From Bacteroidales bacterium (GTDB taxonomy: Bacteria > Bacteroidota > Bacteroidia > Bacteroidales > Tenuifilaceae): 64,000 nucleotides of DNA. The notes beneath the pieces were generated by a model. It was not told the DNA's origin. It saw nothing but the letters and a program-made list of their open reading frames with translations, and ran no database searches. Below, piece by piece: positions 25,201 through 32,956 of this stretch. Location of the stretch: NCBI GenBank assembly GCA_013141385.1, contig JABFRB010000016.1:248001-312000 (forward strand). The letters are read 5' to 3'. A program made the position numbers and the translations under genes. Numbering within the stretch: the stretch's first letter is position 1; every line of letters starts with the position of its first letter.

Positions 25201-27498
25201 GGTTGCACAAGCAGCATTATCAAAACAATTAGTGTTAACCCACAATCTACGGCAAGTTTTTCTTACATCGATAATGGAAATGAAAACCATTGCTCTCCAC
25301 TACTTGCAAGTTTCGCAAGCACGGTTACAAATACAGAGACTTACCAATGGGAATTTGGTAGTTATTACACATCAACATCAGCAGATACATCACTTTCCTT
25401 CGTAAACAATGGAACTATTGACATTACTATACCTATAAAACTAACTACAAATAATAGCTTTGGCTGTTCGGCATTTACATCACAAAATATTAATGTTAGA
25501 CCGGGTGTGAAGGCTCTTTTTAGTTTAGATAATTTTGAAGGATGTCCTCCTTTCAACGCAAATGTTGATGCCTCCCCGTCTACTGGTCCAATTATAAACT
25601 ACACGTGGAATTTTGATGGAACAAATTATTCTGGATTGAATCAGGTTTTCACAAATCCCATCAATTCTACTGGTCTTAATATCAATCGTAAGATAATACT
25701 TTCCGTAAGTAATGGTTTCTGTTCTGATACAATTTCCAAGAACATTGTTGTTCATCCACAAGTTGAAGCAAATTATACAGCATTGCCTATTTTAAATGGA
25801 TGTAGCCCGTTAGCAGTAAACTTCGAAAATAAGTCAACACTACTCGGAACCACTACACCCATCAATAATATACTGTGGGATTTTAATGATAACACCACTT
25901 CCAACGTAACAATTGCAAGTCACACGTTCATAAATTCCGATAGTAATATCTCTAAAACCTTCAATGTGTCGATTGCAGCAACTTCTAATGATGGTTGTAC
26001 CAACACTAAGAGTTTTGCGATAACGGTAAATCCCACTTTACAAGCATCCTTTAGTACCGAGGTTATTAAGGCTTGTACCCCAATGCAATTGAGGGTTATC
26101 AATACATCGCCAGCAGATCCAAATGCCACCTACAATTGGAACTTTAATGGTGGAATTCCGCAAGGTACAGTTGGTAATGACTTTTCAGTTGAGTATTCAA
26201 ACTCTGATCCTGAGAATTCTATTAATAAAGTAATCTCTCTGGAGGTTCAGAATTCATTCAACTGCTCAAGTAGCGCATCGAAGACTATCACAATCGATCC
26301 TCTCGTTGTGGCGAATTTCAATATTGTATCCCCTCTCGATGGGAATGGATTTCCTGTTGATAGTTGGTGTTCTCCTGCCAACTTTACATTCGGCAATTTA
26401 TCTACTGGAGGCGACCTAACTTATACATGGGATTTTAGTGATGGCAATAATCAAACTGTTTTTAATAGGATTAATATTTCACATCTATTCAAAAACATTA
26501 CTAACGAATCCAAAACCTTTAGCATCAAATTAAACGCTCAAAATGCAAGTGGTTGCCTAAACACTGTAACATCAAATATCACTGTTAAGCCAATTCCAAC
26601 TGTAAATCTTGGAGAAGATCAGCAAATCTGCGAAGGAAATTATGTAAGCCTTGATGCACAGAATGATGGGATGAACTTTCTTTGGAATAATGGATTAACC
26701 AGTAGAACAATTAACGCTAGTTCAGCAGGAGAATATTCTGTTGCTGTTACAAATAGTTTTGGTTGCATCCAAAAGGATACAATGAAACTAGCTGTTAATC
26801 CTAAGCCTATTGTTGACCTAGGTGCTGATAAATCAATCTGTGAGGGAGATAGCGCAATACTTGATGCGGGAAATTTTGGATCGGAACATCTATGGAATAC
26901 AAATGAAACATCACAAGTAATTACTGTATTTCCTCCGGGTACATATTCTGTATTGGTAACCAATTCTGAGAATTGCTCAAATTCAGATGAAGTAAAAGTA
27001 ACCGTGAATACAAAACCAAATTTAGATCTAGGCTCGGATACAATTAATACATCATTACCTTATACTTTGATTTCGAATACCGATAATGTGAATTATCTCT
27101 GGAGCACAGGCGAAACAACTCCTTCAATTGTGATAAATAACTATGGAAAATATTCTTTGACCGTAACCAATAGTTTTGGTTGCAAGGCTTATGACGAAAC
27201 AGAAGTCATGATCTCAATCAATGTTGAAACCTCCGATGAATCCAACACCGCAGTATTGTTATATCCCAACCCTGTATCGGAAATTCTAAATATTACCGTT
27301 GAATCCAAAAACATAGATGTTTACACAGTTGAATTAATCGATCCAACATCAAGAGTTGTAAAAAGATTAACTTCTGAAAGCACAAAGTCATTCAAGGCAA
27401 AAATGAATATTCACGACCTTACATCGGGCATATATCTTGTTAAAGTGAGCACAAATAACGGTTCTATAACTAAAAAAGTTATTATTCAAAAAAAATAA
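22207..27498 (+). CDS. giant PKD-repeat surface protein with IgGFc-binding-like N-terminus and T9SS sorting domain
   Basis: 1763 residues. Signal peptide (cleavage near TYSQA, residue 26). Residues 28-480 look like the IgGFc_binding N-terminal domain (opening TEFWFVVPE). Next comes one cysteine-containing beta module, then ten PKD-like modules (about 570-1460), each opening with a motif such as GCSPL or NHCNPL and holding a WDFGDG-like strand. Three DLG.D..IC.G modules follow (about 1462-1670). The last 80 residues form a type A T9SS C-terminal sorting domain (LLYPNPVSE...SGIYLVKV). The protein is therefore carried across the outer membrane by the T9SS and anchored or released; adhesion or matrix roles are typical. 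No catalytic domain is seen. Confidence 0.9.
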   Translation: MKRKLLFISLLTILYSSLIPNKTYSQADTEFWFVVPEISVNHGFPGGIPASLNFATSNLPATITVRMPANPVQFPDIVINIPANSAYSLDLSNWIYSSNTEQNKLENKPLNASGINNFGLYITSTRPITAYYDLNNAYNTDIWVLKGKNALGTDFYTPFQTHGANGNYGAPDATAQPYSAIDIVATENNTTVVVTPTKNASYGNSGFTIIANTPKTFILNKGQTLSIFPENKSQLAANRLAGTHITSDKPIAITLKDDTANHSTGGCKDVIGDQIIPVNLTGAEYIVMRTFLTNNDFVYVVATQNATPIYIDGVLTATLNAGQQYQIQFLATHPTGFMKIASHLNVTDPYKPFYVFHVGGFGCEQGGTIIPPIDGCTGSPAIDINRTRTTPYYLTIMVRDNAQDGFLIDGVVRNDLIPPASFQLVPGTSWRVARLGSFSTMNLSLGHHKISNIKDMFHLGVVNGDAASSCKYGFFSDFNKFAPEALIVETGGSGGYFCYGDSAQLFAYGGISYNWTPTDFLNDPQSSFPIARNLTHSIKYKVVITGACNLKDSSEIELIVGKFIDSKFNTDVIEGCSPLTVNFTNNSVNAAQNLWDFNSDGDLADTGEGLNNSASFSHVFDNTTNDTIRYNITLLITDETSTCYKQLTKSVLVYPHIKADYSTTITDANHCNPLNVSFSSTSNPTGTLYSWDFGDGESSNLANPDHSFNNQNLIATTYNIKLIVKDKYNHYKDSITKPITVQPSLKADFAIDKTEGCSPLTVAVDNISQGSISNFFWDRDGDGTYEYSAHAPTGWSLFYINTTITNIPKIVTIKLKAVNAAGCSDISSKSITIFPPVTASFTINNNDNPLGCSPLKLDFTSTTINSNIFKWSVDGDSISNTQNLVDTFENLSATPITKIIILKASNEYGCSAIQSSNVIVQPYVNADISIVNQVGCSPLTTSFDNTSSVGTSIFQWDIENNGTIDFSTKNIPVQVFTNTTTNLEVRSIPIKLIASNAAGCTSSIIKTISVNPQSTASFSYIDNGNENHCSPLLASFASTVTNTETYQWEFGSYYTSTSADTSLSFVNNGTIDITIPIKLTTNNSFGCSAFTSQNINVRPGVKALFSLDNFEGCPPFNANVDASPSTGPIINYTWNFDGTNYSGLNQVFTNPINSTGLNINRKIILSVSNGFCSDTISKNIVVHPQVEANYTALPILNGCSPLAVNFENKSTLLGTTTPINNILWDFNDNTTSNVTIASHTFINSDSNISKTFNVSIAATSNDGCTNTKSFAITVNPTLQASFSTEVIKACTPMQLRVINTSPADPNATYNWNFNGGIPQGTVGNDFSVEYSNSDPENSINKVISLEVQNSFNCSSSASKTITIDPLVVANFNIVSPLDGNGFPVDSWCSPANFTFGNLSTGGDLTYTWDFSDGNNQTVFNRINISHLFKNITNESKTFSIKLNAQNASGCLNTVTSNITVKPIPTVNLGEDQQICEGNYVSLDAQNDGMNFLWNNGLTSRTINASSAGEYSVAVTNSFGCIQKDTMKLAVNPKPIVDLGADKSICEGDSAILDAGNFGSEHLWNTNETSQVITVFPPGTYSVLVTNSENCSNSDEVKVTVNTKPNLDLGSDTINTSLPYTLISNTDNVNYLWSTGETTPSIVINNYGKYSLTVTNSFGCKAYDETEVMISINVETSDESNTAVLLYPNPVSEILNITVESKNIDVYTVELIDPTSRVVKRLTSESTKSFKAKMNIHDLTSGIYLVKVSTNNGSITKKVIIQKK

Positions 27499-27544
27499 TT
27501 TCTGCATTTACACCTAATTAGTTTTGAGTGTGATGATTTTTCAT

Positions 27545-27576
27545 AAAAGGCCTCGGTTTCTCTGAGACTTTTTTAT
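27545..27576 (+). terminator. probable terminator after the PKD giant
   Basis: A stem of about 7 bp with one mismatch (GCCTCGG with CTGAGAC, 4-5 base loop) is followed by seven T. It lies 47 bases beyond the stop and separates the giant gene from pyrH. Confidence 0.6.
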
Positions 27577-27605
27577 TATATCTTTATAGCGTAAAAATTA
27601 ATAAC

Positions 27606-28316
27606 ATGTCGAAATACAAACGTGTACTCCTAAAACTTAGCGGCGAAGCCCTTATGGGTGACGATAGTTACGGAATAAATACTGAGATTATTAACTCCTA
27701 TGCAAAACAGATTAAGGAAGTTTCTGAACTTAATGTTGAAGTTGGAATTGTTATAGGTGGTGGAAATATTTTCAGAGGTTTAAGCGGAGTTTCAAAAGGG
27801 TTTGATCGAGTAAAAGGAGATCAGATGGGAATGCTAGCAACTGTTATAAATAGCATTGCCTTACAAAGTGCAATTGAGGGTCAAGGTGGAAAAGCAAAAG
27901 TTTTTACCGCAACTAAGATGGAACCTGTTGGAGAACTTTACTCCAAAGCAAAAGTTCTTGAATCGTTTAAACAAGGCTATGTTGCAATTATAGCAGGGGG
28001 TACAGGAAATCCATTTTTCACAACCGATACTGCATCGGCATTACGCGGGGTTGAGATAGAGGCTGAGGCTCTTTTAAAAGGAACTCGTGTTGATGGGGTT
28101 TATACCGCAGATCCTGAAAAGGATAAATCAGCAAAACGTTTCGATTCTATTACCTTTGCCGATGCTTATGAAAAGAAATTAAAGATAATGGATCTAACCG
28201 CTTTTACTATGTGTAGCGAGAACAATCTACCCATTATTGTTTTCGATATGAATACCTCAGGAAATCTAAAAAAACTTATTTTAGGAGAAAAAATTGGTAC
28301 GTTAATTAAAAATTAG
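27606..28316 (+). CDS. pyrH: UMP kinase
   Basis: 236 residues, full length. It phosphorylates UMP to UDP in pyrimidine synthesis and works as a hexamer in the cytoplasm. Family motifs are intact: KRVLLKLSGEALMG at the N-terminus, VIGGGNIFRG (about 51-60), AGGTGNPFFTTDTASALR (about 130-147) and the nucleotide-binding segment VDGVYTADPEKD. It is followed 33 bases later by frr, the classical pyrH-frr pair. Confidence 0.97.
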   Translation: MSKYKRVLLKLSGEALMGDDSYGINTEIINSYAKQIKEVSELNVEVGIVIGGGNIFRGLSGVSKGFDRVKGDQMGMLATVINSIALQSAIEGQGGKAKVFTATKMEPVGELYSKAKVLESFKQGYVAIIAGGTGNPFFTTDTASALRGVEIEAEALLKGTRVDGVYTADPEKDKSAKRFDSITFADAYEKKLKIMDLTAFTMCSENNLPIIVFDMNTSGNLKKLILGEKIGTLIKN

Positions 28317-28349
28317 ATAATTTTAGTTCCGAATTTTAAGTATACCACT

Positions 28350-28916
28350 ATGAAAGAAGAAGACGCAGATCTATGTTTAGATATCGCCAATGATAGGATG
28401 CAGAAAGCTATTGATCATCTTGAAAATGAGCTTAGAGTTCTAAGAGCTGGTCGTGCTAATCCTAATATGCTATCGGGTGTTATGGTTGATTACTATGGAA
28501 CACCAACACCTCTAACTCAAGTAGCTAGTGTTGGTAGCCCCGATGCCCGTTCAATTGCAATTCAACCTTGGGAAAAGAAGATGATTGAACCAATTGAAAA
28601 AGCAATAATGGCAGCTAATCTTGGGTTTAATCCTCAGAATAATGGCGAAACAATTCGTGTTGTTGTACCTCCGTTAACCGAAGAACGCCGCAAGGATCTT
28701 GTAAAGCAAGTTAAACATGAAGGGGAAAATGCACGTGTAAGTATTCGTAATGCTCGCCGCGATGCTATTGAAGAGTTAAAGAAACTTCAAAAGAACGGAC
28801 TTGCTGAAGACTTAACAAAAGACGCTGAGACTAAGGTTCAGAAAATAACAGATGCTTTTAATAAGAAAGTTGAAGAGCATTTGGAAAAGAAAGAAAAAGA
28901 GATATTAACAGTTTGA
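28350..28916 (+). CDS. frr: ribosome recycling factor
   Basis: 188 residues, normal length. It splits post-termination ribosomes with EF-G. Typical motifs are ELRVLRAGRANPNML (about 29-43) in domain I, and the C-terminal helix segment KHEGENARVSIRNARRDAIEEL (about 125-146), which pack as the three-helix bundle. It is the second gene of the pyrH-frr unit. Its stop codon is followed without a gap by an inverted repeat that frames the next small gene. Confidence 0.97.
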   Translation: MKEEDADLCLDIANDRMQKAIDHLENELRVLRAGRANPNMLSGVMVDYYGTPTPLTQVASVGSPDARSIAIQPWEKKMIEPIEKAIMAANLGFNPQNNGETIRVVVPPLTEERRKDLVKQVKHEGENARVSIRNARRDAIEELKKLQKNGLAEDLTKDAETKVQKITDAFNKKVEEHLEKKEKEILTV

Positions 28917-28942
28917 AAATGAAAAATGAAAAGTGAAAAATT
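28917..28942 (+). repeat. left imperfect terminal inverted repeat of the four-helix-bundle cassette
   Basis: 26 bases, starting at the base after the frr stop. It matches the reverse complement of 29373-29398 at 23 of 26 positions (three mismatched bases in the centre). The sequence is A/G-rich on this strand, so low complexity accounts for some of the similarity. Confidence 0.5.
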
Positions 28943-28963
28943 GCTTTTCACTATCTTTTAAAT

Positions 28964-29001
28964 AATACTAAACCGTCAAAGCAATGACGGTTTAGTATTT
29001 T
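28964..29001 (+). terminator. intrinsic terminator after frr
   Basis: Perfect 14-bp stem AATACTAAACCGTC (28964-28977) / complementary 28986-28999, 8-base loop, then T residues. It lies inside the cassette between the left repeat and the four-helix-bundle gene. Confidence 0.85.
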
Positions 29002-29013
29002 AAATATATTGGT

Positions 29014-29367
29014 ATGACAAATCCATTGAAAGAAAAGAGTTTTGCTTTTGCTGTTGAAATTGTAAAACTTGCTCAATTTCTTGTTACAGAAAAGAAGGAA
29101 TATGTTCTAAGTAAACAAATATTAAAATCGGGGACATCTATTGGAGCATTAATTCGCGAATCAGAATTTGCTGCAAGCAAGGCTGATTTCATAAATAAGT
29201 TAACCGTTGCATTAAAGGAAGCGAATGAGACAGATTTCTGGTTAATGCTATTGTTTTCAACTGATTATATTAGTAAAGAAAAATTTACGAAACTTCAGTC
29301 AGATTGCAAGGAATTAATAGCAATGCTTGTTTCATCAATCAAAACTTCAAAAAGTAAAAAACCTTAA
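29014..29367 (+). CDS. four-helix-bundle protein (S23/IVP family)
   Basis: 117 residues of the four-helix-bundle family once called 23S rRNA intervening-sequence protein (TIGR02436 type). Family marks are FAVEIVKLAQFL, the LSKQILKSGTSIGALIRESEFAASKADFI-type segment (about 34-62; conserved S-G-[TS]-S-[IV]-G) and the C-terminal helix with KELIAMLVSSIKTS. Relatives form basic pentamers and include the Avd accessory of diversity-generating retroelements; their general function is unknown. Here there is no retroelement or rRNA nearby. The gene has its own short spacer and is framed by inverted repeats that touch both neighbours. Confidence 0.85.
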   Translation: MTNPLKEKSFAFAVEIVKLAQFLVTEKKEYVLSKQILKSGTSIGALIRESEFAASKADFINKLTVALKEANETDFWLMLLFSTDYISKEKFTKLQSDCKELIAMLVSSIKTSKSKKP

Positions 29368-29372
29368 CTTAT

Positions 29373-29398
29373 AATTTTTCACTTTTATCTTTTCATTT
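29373..29398 (-). repeat. right imperfect terminal inverted repeat of the four-helix-bundle cassette
   Basis: 26 bases, the reverse-complement partner of 28917-28942 with 3 mismatches. It ends within the stop codon of the convergent isomerase-like gene, so the cassette fits exactly between the two neighbouring genes. Confidence 0.5.
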
Positions 29399-30590
29399 AT
29401 CCAACTACCTCCATCCTCAGCAGATTTGCAGCCAATTTCAATCGCTGAGTCCAATCTCCGGGAAATATAAGATGATGATTTCCAAATGGATTATTTAAGA
29501 AATAGCTCTGTGCCGAATCGGTTAGCTGAACCTCAAGCTGTGTCCTACAGGCATTTTTGCATTTCGGATGATCTGTAACCTTTGCTAGGGTTATAAAAAT
29601 TCTATTAAGAGTATTCTCAAATCTAAAAATGGTAACCATCTCCCCTTTTAATTCACCTGATAGAGCCAAACCTTTATCGGTTTCGTAATGGGTTTCTGTT
29701 TTAAAATTCTTATAGAGATTTGTAGGTGCTGTGCAATGAGCAAAAAGTGCCTTATCACCATTAATAAAAGAGGTGTTTGCCATCCAAGGAATAACTCCAC
29801 AAACCTCACTGCCTAGCATTAACCCAACTGCACTACAGGTATCACCTTCGCATCCAGAAGGAAGTCCATCATGATTTAATTTTGATAAAGCCAGACAGGC
29901 TGTATGACCCGTTTGGTTAACTAACGAGAAACACTCAACCGATAACGCATTAAGTTTATAGAATGGCACCAAGGATGCAAGTCCTTCATAAATCTTACCA
30001 CTTTCGAAAAGTTCGCTAGCATTATTCGCCTGAAAAAGTGATGTGAAATCAGGAGCAACCTGCTTAACTTCATCCAGAATAATATCGTTCCAGCTAATAT
30101 CAACCTGTTCTACACCCAATCTGCTTTGCATAATAAATGGGCTAACCACCGATGACACCAACCAATCCGAAGGATTACCAATCAACCCCAACCTTTGTCC
30201 ATGAAGCCTACGAATGCCATTCCTAACATAATAGAAATCGTTAATTAGTTCTACAACATTCTCATCCTCATAGTTAATGAGCATTGATGTGATATTATGT
30301 TGATTCATCCATGCCTTAACCTCCGTTGCCGATGCCCAAGAATTATCGTCACGAGAAGCTAAAATCAGATAAAACTTATATTCTTGAACAGAGTTGATCG
30401 CAACTCGCTCAGATCCACCTGTAAGAAACATTAGGACATCTGGCTTATCATTCACATATTCAACCTTATCCTGACTAAAAACATTTAGTAACTTCTTCTT
30501 TCCCTTATCAAAAACAGCCAATTCAGCCGATGGAAAAGTAAGTAGTTTAACACGCAATTTCTCCATTAACGAGAAGGTTTCTTCCTTCAT
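29397..30590 (-). CDS. L-fucose/L-arabinose isomerase-like protein
   Basis: 397 residues from ATG 30590. A TTG at 30603-30605, overlapping the upstream stop, would add five residues but is the weaker start. The C-terminal half has marks of the FucI/AraA superfamily: the metal-site region SGCEGDTCSAVGLML (about 280-294) and GNHHLIFPGDW near the end (about 372-382). The N-terminal half is a two-layer domain such as sugar isomerases use for oligomer contacts. Whether it isomerises a sugar is unproven, since several superfamily branches have lost the classic substrate residues. It is cotranscribed with the serine hydrolase gene just upstream. Confidence 0.68.
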   Translation of the reverse strand: MKEETFSLMEKLRVKLLTFPSAELAVFDKGKKKLLNVFSQDKVEYVNDKPDVLMFLTGGSERVAINSVQEYKFYLILASRDDNSWASATEVKAWMNQHNITSMLINYEDENVVELINDFYYVRNGIRRLHGQRLGLIGNPSDWLVSSVVSPFIMQSRLGVEQVDISWNDIILDEVKQVAPDFTSLFQANNASELFESGKIYEGLASLVPFYKLNALSVECFSLVNQTGHTACLALSKLNHDGLPSGCEGDTCSAVGLMLGSEVCGVIPWMANTSFINGDKALFAHCTAPTNLYKNFKTETHYETDKGLALSGELKGEMVTIFRFENTLNRIFITLAKVTDHPKCKNACRTQLEVQLTDSAQSYFLNNPFGNHHLIFPGDWTQRLKLAANLLRMEVVG

Positions 30591-30601
30591 ATCTTTCAAA
30601 A

Positions 30602-31747
30602 TCAATTATTAATAATATCAATTCCACAATCAATATACTTATATACATCCTCTGGATGACCATCTATTTTAATATTGCTTCGCATATGTCCTAACCGAAC
30701 AATAATAGCATTTAACTCCGGGATGACAAATATATACTGCCCAAGGAGACCTCGTGCATAAAAGATGTTATAATTTTTATAGTTCAATAACCACCACTGC
30801 ATGCCATACCTCTTATTTGGCTGGTTAAGTTCAAGATCAATAAGATGACTTTCCTGCTTAGTTATTTCTTTCACCCACCATTCTGGAACAATTTGCTTGC
30901 CTTTCCATTTACCACCGTTAAGCATTAGCTGACCGAAACGGGCAAAATCACGTGCATTTGAATTAAAGCAGCACGAGGCTTTCTCTGTTCCATTCTTCTT
31001 ATCAAGACTCCAAAGTGCATCCTGCTCGGCACCTATTTGTTTCCATATTTTCTCGGATGCATATTCGGAAATCTTCTTGCCAGAAACCTTTTCTATAATA
31101 AGAGCCAACAGCTGCGGATCGCTCCCTCTGTAGTCATAAAATTTCCCTGGCTCACCCATTGAGTGAAGATTTAAGACAATTCTTTTAATATCATTCCCAT
31201 AGTAGGCCTGTGTGGTGATTGAGAATAAACTGCTATACGACTCATCCCAGCTAAGGTTTGAACTCATGGTTAAAAGATTTCTAAGAGTAATTTTTGACCT
31301 ATCACCCTCTTTATACTCTGGAAGAAAATCAGCAACAGGTTGATCAATATTCTTGATGTAACCATCCTGAATTGCACAACCTATCAACAAACTAATAAAA
31401 CTCTTCGACATTGAGAACGAGTTGGAATAGGATTCCTTATTATAACCGCCCCAATAAGTTTCGGATAAAAGCGCAGTATCCTTAACCACTAAGTATGCAA
31501 CAGTTTTATAGGTATCAAAATAGGTAAGTTGTTCTTTATTAAAATTATAACTATTGTATTTTTCTGAAACAGCCCATTTCTGTGGTTCGCCTTTTTCTAC
31601 TTTACGATTATCAAACAGCTTATAGCTATCAATTTTTGGCTTTTGGTAGATCAATGCCCTAGTAATATAGTGGTTACGGGGGATTGCCAGAAATATTGCC
31701 AAACAAGCAATTAGTAGTATTGAAGTAATTTTTAATATCCTTTTCAT
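30602..31747 (-). CDS. serine hydrolase of the beta-lactamase/class C family
   Basis: 381 residues. An N-terminal hydrophobic segment (about 4-22) serves as membrane anchor or uncleaved signal. The active-site SxxK is in SFSMSKSF near residue 112, and the beta-lactamase fold continues with the YDYRGSDPQLLALIIEKVSG segment in place of YxN. The late motif region around RLGHMRS may replace KTG. Relatives include D-aminopeptidases, esterases and 6-aminohexanoate-dimer hydrolase-like enzymes; true beta-lactamase activity is unlikely to be the main role. It is followed, with a stop/start gap of about 10 bases, by the isomerase-like gene. Confidence 0.85.
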   Translation of the reverse strand: MKRILKITSILLIACLAIFLAIPRNHYITRALIYQKPKIDSYKLFDNRKVEKGEPQKWAVSEKYNSYNFNKEQLTYFDTYKTVAYLVVKDTALLSETYWGGYNKESYSNSFSMSKSFISLLIGCAIQDGYIKNIDQPVADFLPEYKEGDRSKITLRNLLTMSSNLSWDESYSSLFSITTQAYYGNDIKRIVLNLHSMGEPGKFYDYRGSDPQLLALIIEKVSGKKISEYASEKIWKQIGAEQDALWSLDKKNGTEKASCCFNSNARDFARFGQLMLNGGKWKGKQIVPEWWVKEITKQESHLIDLELNQPNKRYGMQWWLLNYKNYNIFYARGLLGQYIFVIPELNAIIVRLGHMRSNIKIDGHPEDVYKYIDCGIDIINN

Positions 31748-31962
31748 TGGTATAAGGTGTTTGATTGATGATGCAATATAGCATAAATCAATTTTTTAAC
31801 AAATTGAATGCTCAAATCAGGAAGTTGATTCCAAATTATAATGTATCCTCGGTTTTTTAGCGAGTAACATTTACATTGAAATTTGTGATTTCCAATTCTC
31901 CGCCAAAATCCGGGTAGGTATAGCGGAATGATTATATGGTTTGGAATGAGTTGTTACTGCTA

Positions 31963-32274
31963 TTAAATCACTTGTTGTGATGTGGTTTTTCTAATTCGCT
32001 TGATTCTTTTAAATACCTCTTTCTTGTTTTTACTTTCCTTTTCAATATCGTAATCATCTTGGAGTCCAAGCCAAAACTTGGGGCTTGTACCAAAATAATG
32101 GCTCAACCTAAGTGCGGTGTCAGCCGTTATACTTCTTTTTCCTTTCAAAATTTGGGAAATTCTTGTTTGCGGAATTTCTGTGTCCTTTGATAGCCTGTAA
32201 GCGGTTATATTCATTGGTATTAGAAATTCTTCATTTAGAATTTCTCCCGGATGTACATTCTCTAACCTCTCCAT
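31963..32274 (-). CDS. higA: HigA-family antitoxin / HTH transcription regulator, without a HigB partner
   Basis: 103 residues. The family opening HPGEILNEEFL and the helix-turn-helix (AYRLSKDTEIPQTRISQILKGKRSITADTALRLS, about 25-58) followed by YFGTSPKFWLGLQDDYDI are typical HigA. HigA binds its own promoter and neutralises the HigB ribosome-dependent mRNase encoded just upstream. Here no higB gene is present on either side. Directly upstream, 14 bases before the ATG, a fragment reading D-Y-H-stop is preceded out of frame by W-K-N-N, a possible scrap of a HigB C-terminus. The C-terminal 20 residues are unusually basic. Confidence 0.85.
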   Translation of the reverse strand: MERLENVHPGEILNEEFLIPMNITAYRLSKDTEIPQTRISQILKGKRSITADTALRLSHYFGTSPKFWLGLQDDYDIEKESKNKKEVFKRIKRIRKTTSQQVI

Positions 32275-32400
32275 AGTTAATCCTTTAATTAATGATAATC
32301 AACAATTTAAACGATTGTTTTTCCATTTTATCATCGACCTCAATAATTTTCAACATGTGTAACAGGCTGGCATTTTGCTATCAATGTTTTGTCAGCATTT

Positions 32401-32643
32401 CTATTTTTCAATTTCAAGTTTCAATTCTTTACAAACCTCTTTAAGCATTTCGCACGGGTCAACGTCAATTGCTAATGCAATTAAATAAAGTTCATCTACA
32501 CGAAGTTTTGTGCTACTATTATTTGTCAATTCACTAAGCCGTGTCTTGCTAATTCCAGTCTTCCTCGAAACCTCGGAACGATTTATAGATTTTCGTGAAA
32601 GATAAAGCCCTAATTCGGTCATATTATCTGATTTTAAGAACAT
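32401..32643 (-). CDS. small XRE-family HTH repressor
   Basis: 80 residues, nearly all a Cro/C1-type helix-turn-helix (SRKSINRSEVSRKTGISKTRLSELTNN, about 15-41). An internal ATG at residue 8 (32622) would also fit. It is divergent from the small gene at 32759 with 115 bases between them. That spacer contains a perfect 17-bp palindrome and two related half-site pairs, so it most likely represses its own and the divergent promoter. Not cotranscribed with a recognisable toxin. Confidence 0.82.
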   Translation of the reverse strand: MFLKSDNMTELGLYLSRKSINRSEVSRKTGISKTRLSELTNNSSTKLRVDELYLIALAIDVDPCEMLKEVCKELKLEIEK

Positions 32644-32666
32644 AAAAATACTTAATCAGAAAATAT

Positions 32667-32683
32667 ATTCAGATAATCTGAAT
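32667..32683. promoter_or_regulatory. palindromic operator candidate of the XRE repressor
   Basis: ATTCAGAT-a-ATCTGAAT is a perfect 17-bp palindrome in the divergent spacer. A related inverted pair, TTATCCGA at 32698-32705 and TCGGATAA at 32730-32737, brackets the -7 element of the rightward promoter. A further half site (ATCAGA) lies at 32655-32660. Confidence 0.6.
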
Positions 32684-32690
32684 TCATATT

Positions 32691-32720
32691 TTGTAAATTA
32701 TCCGAATATCTTTATATTTG
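32691..32720 (+). promoter_or_regulatory. perfect Bacteroidota promoter of the 65-residue gene
   Basis: TTG at 32691-32693, exactly 19 bp, TATATTTG at 32713-32720. One operator-like half site sits in the spacer and its partner 10 bases past the -7 element, the geometry of a repressed promoter. Confidence 0.75.
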
Positions 32721-32758
32721 TTCATTAAATCGGATAAATTTAACTTAAATTAAGATAT

Positions 32759-32956
32759 ATGGGACGATTAAAATACACGAAAACCGATCTTGAGCACATC
32801 GTCATGGCACAACTGGAAAATCTGAATGCTATGAACGATCTATTATGTATCATGAAAGTTCAGAACGAGTTATTGCATAACGCTAATAAAAAATTGAATG
32901 AAGAAATTACTAAGTCCAAAGAAAAGCAATTTATCCATCAGTCAAAAAGTCGTTAG
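32759..32956 (+). CDS. small helical protein of unknown function
   Basis: 65 residues, basic and helical, with a heptad-like run (LEHIVMAQLENLNAMNDLL) that suggests a coiled coil; no signal peptide or membrane helix. It is supported as a real gene by a perfect promoter 38 bases upstream with operator-like repeats and by its divergent pairing with an XRE regulator. Such pairs are often toxin-regulator or mobile-element control genes, but nothing in the sequence names a function. Confidence 0.6.
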   Translation: MGRLKYTKTDLEHIVMAQLENLNAMNDLLCIMKVQNELLHNANKKLNEEITKSKEKQFIHQSKSR

